Below are positions 61,531-64,000 of a stretch of 64,000 bases of DNA, piece after piece. Positions within the stretch are counted from its first letter, which is position 1, and every line of letters begins with the position of its first letter. The position numbers were made by a program, and so were the translations under genes. Source of the DNA: Rhizobium sp. 16-488-2b (GTDB taxonomy: Bacteria; Pseudomonadota; Alphaproteobacteria; Rhizobiales; Rhizobiaceae); NCBI RefSeq assembly GCF_017741815.1, contig NZ_JAGHMF010000014.1, forward strand, positions 62,001 through 126,000. The letters run 5' to 3'. The notes under the pieces were generated by a model. It worked only from the letters and a program-made list of their open reading frames with translations. It searched no databases and was not told where the DNA came from.

Positions 61531-62426
61531 GAGAAATCTCGCCTCAGCCCCGCCCATTGGCCTGGCGTCATGCCATACGCCTTCTTGAAATGCCGATTGA
61601 AGTGGCTCTGGTCGGCAAAACCGGTGGCGAACGCTGCCTCCGCCAGCGCCTCCCCGGCCCCGATCATCGCACGCGCCTGCTGCAGGCGCCGCATGAGGAG
61701 ATAGCGATGCGGGCTGGTCGCGAATGCGGCCCGGAAATGCCGCGCCAACTGAAACCGGTCGAGCCCCGTCACGGCCTCCAGTTCGGCCGACGTCACCGGC
61801 CTTGTCGCATGCGCCTCGAGATAATCCCGCGCCAGTCTCGCCCGTTGCCAGGCAATGCTGCCAAGCGGCCGACGCGGAGTACCCGCATGCCGCGCCAGGC
61901 CACCCGCCACGCGTGACACGAAGTCGTCGACGAAGAGTTCATCCAACTCCCGGTCCAGTTCACTCAGCGCCCCCAGAAACGTGCCGGCAAGCAGGGGATC
62001 GTCGAAGACTGGCTGATCGACGAAGGGCAAGCCGATGCGCGCCGCTTCCAGACAATGGAAGAGCAGCGAGGGTTCCAGATAGAGCATGCGGTATTGCAGC
62101 CCGTGATCCGTCCCCGCCCCGCCATCATGCTCCTCGTCGGGATGCAGAACGATCACCTGCCCCGGCAGGCTGAAACGCCGCTCGCCACGATAGGAAAAGG
62201 TCTGCACGCCCTTGATCGTCACCCCGAGCGCATAGGTATCGTGACGATGCGGCTCGAAGGCGTTTCCCGCGAACTGCGCCTCGATGCGCTCGATGCCAGG
62301 AAAGGCCGGCGCGGTTACAATTCCCGGAGCAATCGCACCGGACGCAATGGAGCGCCCGTCAGTGCCCGGCTCCGTGCACAAACGTTCAAGACCCTCAAGG
62401 GCGTGATGGCTTAGATCCTCATCCAA
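61527..62426 (-). CDS. AraC family transcriptional regulator (AraC_binding cupin type)
   Basis: A regulator of about 299 residues. The N-terminal cupin has FEPHRHDTYALGVTIKGVQTFSYRGERRFSLPGQVIVLHPDEEHDGGAG, and the C-terminal double helix-turn-helix has PVTSAELEAVTGLDRFQLARHFRAAFATSPHRYLLMRRLQQARAMI and AEAAFATGFADQSHFNRHFKKAYGMTPGQW. No ATG fits; TTG 62426 (LDEDLSHHALEG) or TTG 62381 is likely, while the frame reaching 62921 overlaps the divergent gene and is not credible. It is divergent from the DUF2000 gene by about 33 bases, which is probably its target. Confidence 0.82.
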   Translation of the reverse strand: MDEDLSHHALEGLERLCTEPGTDGRSIASGAIAPGIVTAPAFPGIERIEAQFAGNAFEPHRHDTYALGVTIKGVQTFSYRGERRFSLPGQVIVLHPDEEHDGGAGTDHGLQYRMLYLEPSLLFHCLEAARIGLPFVDQPVFDDPLLAGTFLGALSELDRELDELFVDDFVSRVAGGLARHAGTPRRPLGSIAWQRARLARDYLEAHATRPVTSAELEAVTGLDRFQLARHFRAAFATSPHRYLLMRRLQQARAMIGAGEALAEAAFATGFADQSHFNRHFKKAYGMTPGQWAGLRRDFS

Positions 62427-62459
62427 CCGACGTCGAAACCCGCATGAAAAGAGACTGGA

Positions 62460-62867
62460 ATGTTTGATACCAAAATTGCGATCGTGCTGCGAAACAATCT
62501 TCCATCCTGGCAGACGCTGAATGTCACCGCCTTCCTGATGAGCGGGATCACCGGCCAGAACCCCGAGATCATCGGCGACGCCTACAAGGACCGATCGGGC
62601 AATCTGTACAACCCGCTCTCGATCCAGCCGATCATCGTTCTGGCAGCGCCCAAGGAGACCATGTCCACCATCCACCGCCGCACGCTGGAGCGCGGCATCA
62701 CCGCCTCGCTCTTCATCGAGGAGATGTTCGCGACCGGCCACGACGCCGCCAACCGCGCCGTCTTCGCCGAATACGCGCCCGATGACGCCAGGGTGGTCGG
62801 CATCGCGATCCGCGCCGACAAGAAGATCGTCGACAAGATCACCAAGGGCGCTGTCATGCACCCTTGA
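62460..62867 (+). CDS. DUF2000 family protein
   Basis: A 135-residue protein of the DUF2000 family (peptidyl-tRNA-hydrolase-II-like fold, catalytic role unproven). Typical parts are TKIAIVLRNNLPSWQTLNVTAFLMSGITGQNPEIIGDAYKDRSGNLYNPLSIQPIIVLAA (residues 3-62) and EMFATGHDAANRAVFAEYAPDDARVVGIAIRADKKIVDKI. ATG 62460 is the only plausible start. It often pairs with AraC-type regulators, as it does here. Confidence 0.87.
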   Translation: MFDTKIAIVLRNNLPSWQTLNVTAFLMSGITGQNPEIIGDAYKDRSGNLYNPLSIQPIIVLAAPKETMSTIHRRTLERGITASLFIEEMFATGHDAANRAVFAEYAPDDARVVGIAIRADKKIVDKITKGAVMHP

Positions 62868-62935
62868 AGCAATGCCAGGAAAAGTGTGAAGCGGTTTTCC
62901 GTCCGGAATTGCGTAATTCAAACTACTCTAACGCA

Positions 62936-62962
62936 AAACGGCCGGGCATCGAGCCCGGCCGT
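62936..62962 (-). terminator. terminator after OmpA-family lipoprotein
   Basis: On the minus strand CGGCCGGGC / GCCCGGCCG forms a nine-base-pair stem with loop TCGAT, followed by TTTTGCG, 23 bases past the stop. Confidence 0.85.
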
Positions 62963-62984
62963 CTTAACTCTCAAGCGAGCCCGA

Positions 62985-63650
62985 TCAGCTCTGGGTGATC
63001 GGCGCGATCTGGATTTCGACGCGGCGGTTCTGTGCGCGTCCGGCTTCCGAGGCGTTGGAAGCCACCGGCTGCGACGGGCCGAAGCCGACGGCCGACATGC
63101 GGCGCTGGTCGATACCCTGGCCGCCGAGATAGCCGGCAACGGACTCGGCGCGGCGCTGCGACAGTTCCTGGTTATGCTGCAGGCTGCCGGTCGAATCGGT
63201 GTGGCCGTTGACGTCGATCAGCGTGCGGTTGAACTTGCGCAGCACGATCGCCACCGAGTTCAGCGTCGGGTAGAAGCCCGGCTTCACGGCATCCTGGTCG
63301 ACGTCGAAGGTGATGTTCGACGGCATGTTCAGGATGATGTTGTCGCCGTTGCGGGTAACGGAGATGCCGGTGCCCTGGAGCTGCGCGCGCAGTTCCGATT
63401 CCTGCTGGTCCATGTAGTTGCCGATCGCACCGCCGGCGAGAGCGCCGACACCGGCGCCGATGAGCGCCGCGTTACGTCGACCTACCGGCGAACCGCCAAC
63501 AGCGAGACCCGCCAATGCGCCGACGCCGGCGCCGAGCAGCGCGCCGCCCGATGTGTTCGACATCTTCTGTTGGCCCGTATACGGATCCGTCGTCGTGCAG
63601 GCGCTGAGGTAGGTCGCGGCAACGGCGAGAAGGATGAATTTCTTGATCAT
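62985..63650 (-). CDS. OmpA family lipoprotein with glycine zipper (YiaD-like)
   Basis: A 221-residue outer-membrane-anchored lipoprotein. The signal peptide ends in the lipobox LSAC (MIKKFILLAVAATYLSAC, Cys18). A glycine-zipper segment follows (GGALLGAGVGALAGLAVGGSPVGRRNAALIGAGVGALAGGAIGNYMD, about residues 34-80), then the OmpA C-terminal peptidoglycan-binding domain with GHTDSTGSLQHNQELSQRRAESVAGYLGGQGI and NRRVEIQI. ATG 63650 is fixed by the signal peptide; upstream sequence to 63785 is not coding. It links outer membrane and cell wall. Confidence 0.93.
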   Translation of the reverse strand: MIKKFILLAVAATYLSACTTTDPYTGQQKMSNTSGGALLGAGVGALAGLAVGGSPVGRRNAALIGAGVGALAGGAIGNYMDQQESELRAQLQGTGISVTRNGDNIILNMPSNITFDVDQDAVKPGFYPTLNSVAIVLRKFNRTLIDVNGHTDSTGSLQHNQELSQRRAESVAGYLGGQGIDQRRMSAVGFGPSQPVASNASEAGRAQNRRVEIQIAPITQS

Positions 63651-63836
63651 GGACAGGCGTATCTCCAATTCGATGGTGATGCGAGCAGTATTAAGGAATG
63701 CGGCAAGAAGATGAAGCGCGCGCCCTGAATACTGGAAAATCGATGGATTGCACAGCCTTAGAGCCGGAACTCCCGAAAAAGTCACCGGCGTCGGCGACGC
63801 CGGCCGCCAATAGCGGCCGATACAAACGATGACGCG

Positions 63837-64000
63837 TCAGAAGTTCTGGAACAGCTGCCGCACCGTATCGTAGGTGGCGTTTGCGATGTTGAGCGATTGC
63901 AGGCCCAGTTGCTCCTGCGTCTGCAGCGCCGCAAGCCGGCTCGATTGCTCCTCCATGTCGGCATCGATCAGCTTGCTCATCCCGCGCGCGAAGGCATCGC
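63837..64000 (-). CDS. flagellin, C-terminal end (partial, runs off the window)
   Basis: The minus-strand frame open to the window edge reads DAFARGMSKLIDADMEEQSS then RLAALQTQEQLGLQSLNIAN, ending QLFQNF and TGA. This is the D0/D1 C-terminal helix of a bacterial flagellin (the LVDADM...LQTQEQLG-QSLSIAN pattern of rhizobial flagellins). The remaining gene lies outside. It could alternatively be another member of the flagellin/hook-associated family, but the match is strongest to flagellin. No terminator is obvious. Confidence 0.8.
   Translation of the reverse strand, partial: DAFARGMSKLIDADMEEQSSRLAALQTQEQLGLQSLNIANATYDTVRQLFQNF

Noticed and set aside
61527..62921. The full-length reading of the AraC gene with a start at 62921.
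   Set aside because: It would overlap the whole divergent DUF2000 gene, and the first 165 residues have no resemblance to the family; a TTG start near 62426 or 62381 is more reasonable.

Overview
The window looks like a chromosomal segment of a Rhizobiaceae alphaproteobacterium (Rhizobium/Agrobacterium type). Support comes from the high-GC coding sequence, a circularly permuted two-piece tmRNA whose tag reads ANDNYAEARLAA, an SspB-alpha protein, a cobalt-type nitrile hydratase operon, the thyA-folA-hflK-hflC-degP cluster and the start of a flagellin locus at the right edge. The genes are mostly metabolic and regulatory. I see no phage, insertion sequence or CRISPR array.

Layout. 0-5 kb: a small AT-richer membrane protein, a DAO-family oxidoreductase, a class III adenylate cyclase, an MFS transporter and tRNA-Lys(CTT). 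5-12 kb (minus strand): a ferric-iron-type ABC importer (binding protein, fused permease, ATPase) followed by an EEP-family phosphohydrolase, a NUDIX hydrolase coupled to it by ATGA, and a PhzF protein. The binding protein has lost one base inside its signal peptide. 12-18 kb: aldo/keto reductase, aminotransferase, ilvE, YidB and GlsB family proteins, and ilvC with a degenerate copy of its own 3' end behind it. 18-28 kb: a run of redox and stress genes, each beside its own regulator (TetR, AraC/alcohol dehydrogenase, NDH-2, racemase, MarR-GNAT fusion, TetR/MFS, HxlR/NmrA). 28-35 kb: pdxJ, an unusual MerR-LuxR-type regulator, a RecD-like helicase, an ECF sigma/anti-sigma operon, and nitrile hydratase with a histidine-rich alpha subunit.

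35-45 kb holds the acetolactate synthase genes ilvI and ilvN, split by a VapBC toxin-antitoxin pair and flanked by MazEF and BrnTA. ilvI is preceded by what reads as a complete transcription attenuator: a short, probably leaderless, Ile/Leu/Val-coding leader peptide followed by alternative hairpins and a terminator. An orphan HerA/DUF87 ATPase, miaA and serB follow; the start codons of miaA and serB touch on opposite strands. 45-52.7 kb: periplasmic protease DegP, HflKC, FolA, ThyA, then tmRNA next to SspB, and a tightly coupled chain DUF4169 - 28-residue mini-ORF - RHH protein - GrpB protein. 52.7-64 kb: a large AsmA-family protein, an FAD-linked oxidase, an aldo/keto reductase with a divergent LysR, an AbrB-family membrane protein, an AraC regulator, a DUF2000 protein, an OmpA-family lipoprotein and the 3' end of a flagellin gene.

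Functionally, three branched-chain amino acid steps (IlvE, IlvC, IlvIN) are spread over the window, and protein quality control (tmRNA, SspB, HflKC, DegP) is concentrated around 45-52 kb. The observations I consider most worth following up are the ilv leader/attenuator, the ATGA-linked 28-residue ORF, the frameshifted signal peptide, the MerR-LuxR regulator, the polyhistidine nitrile hydratase and the toxin-antitoxin insertion between ilvI and ilvN.
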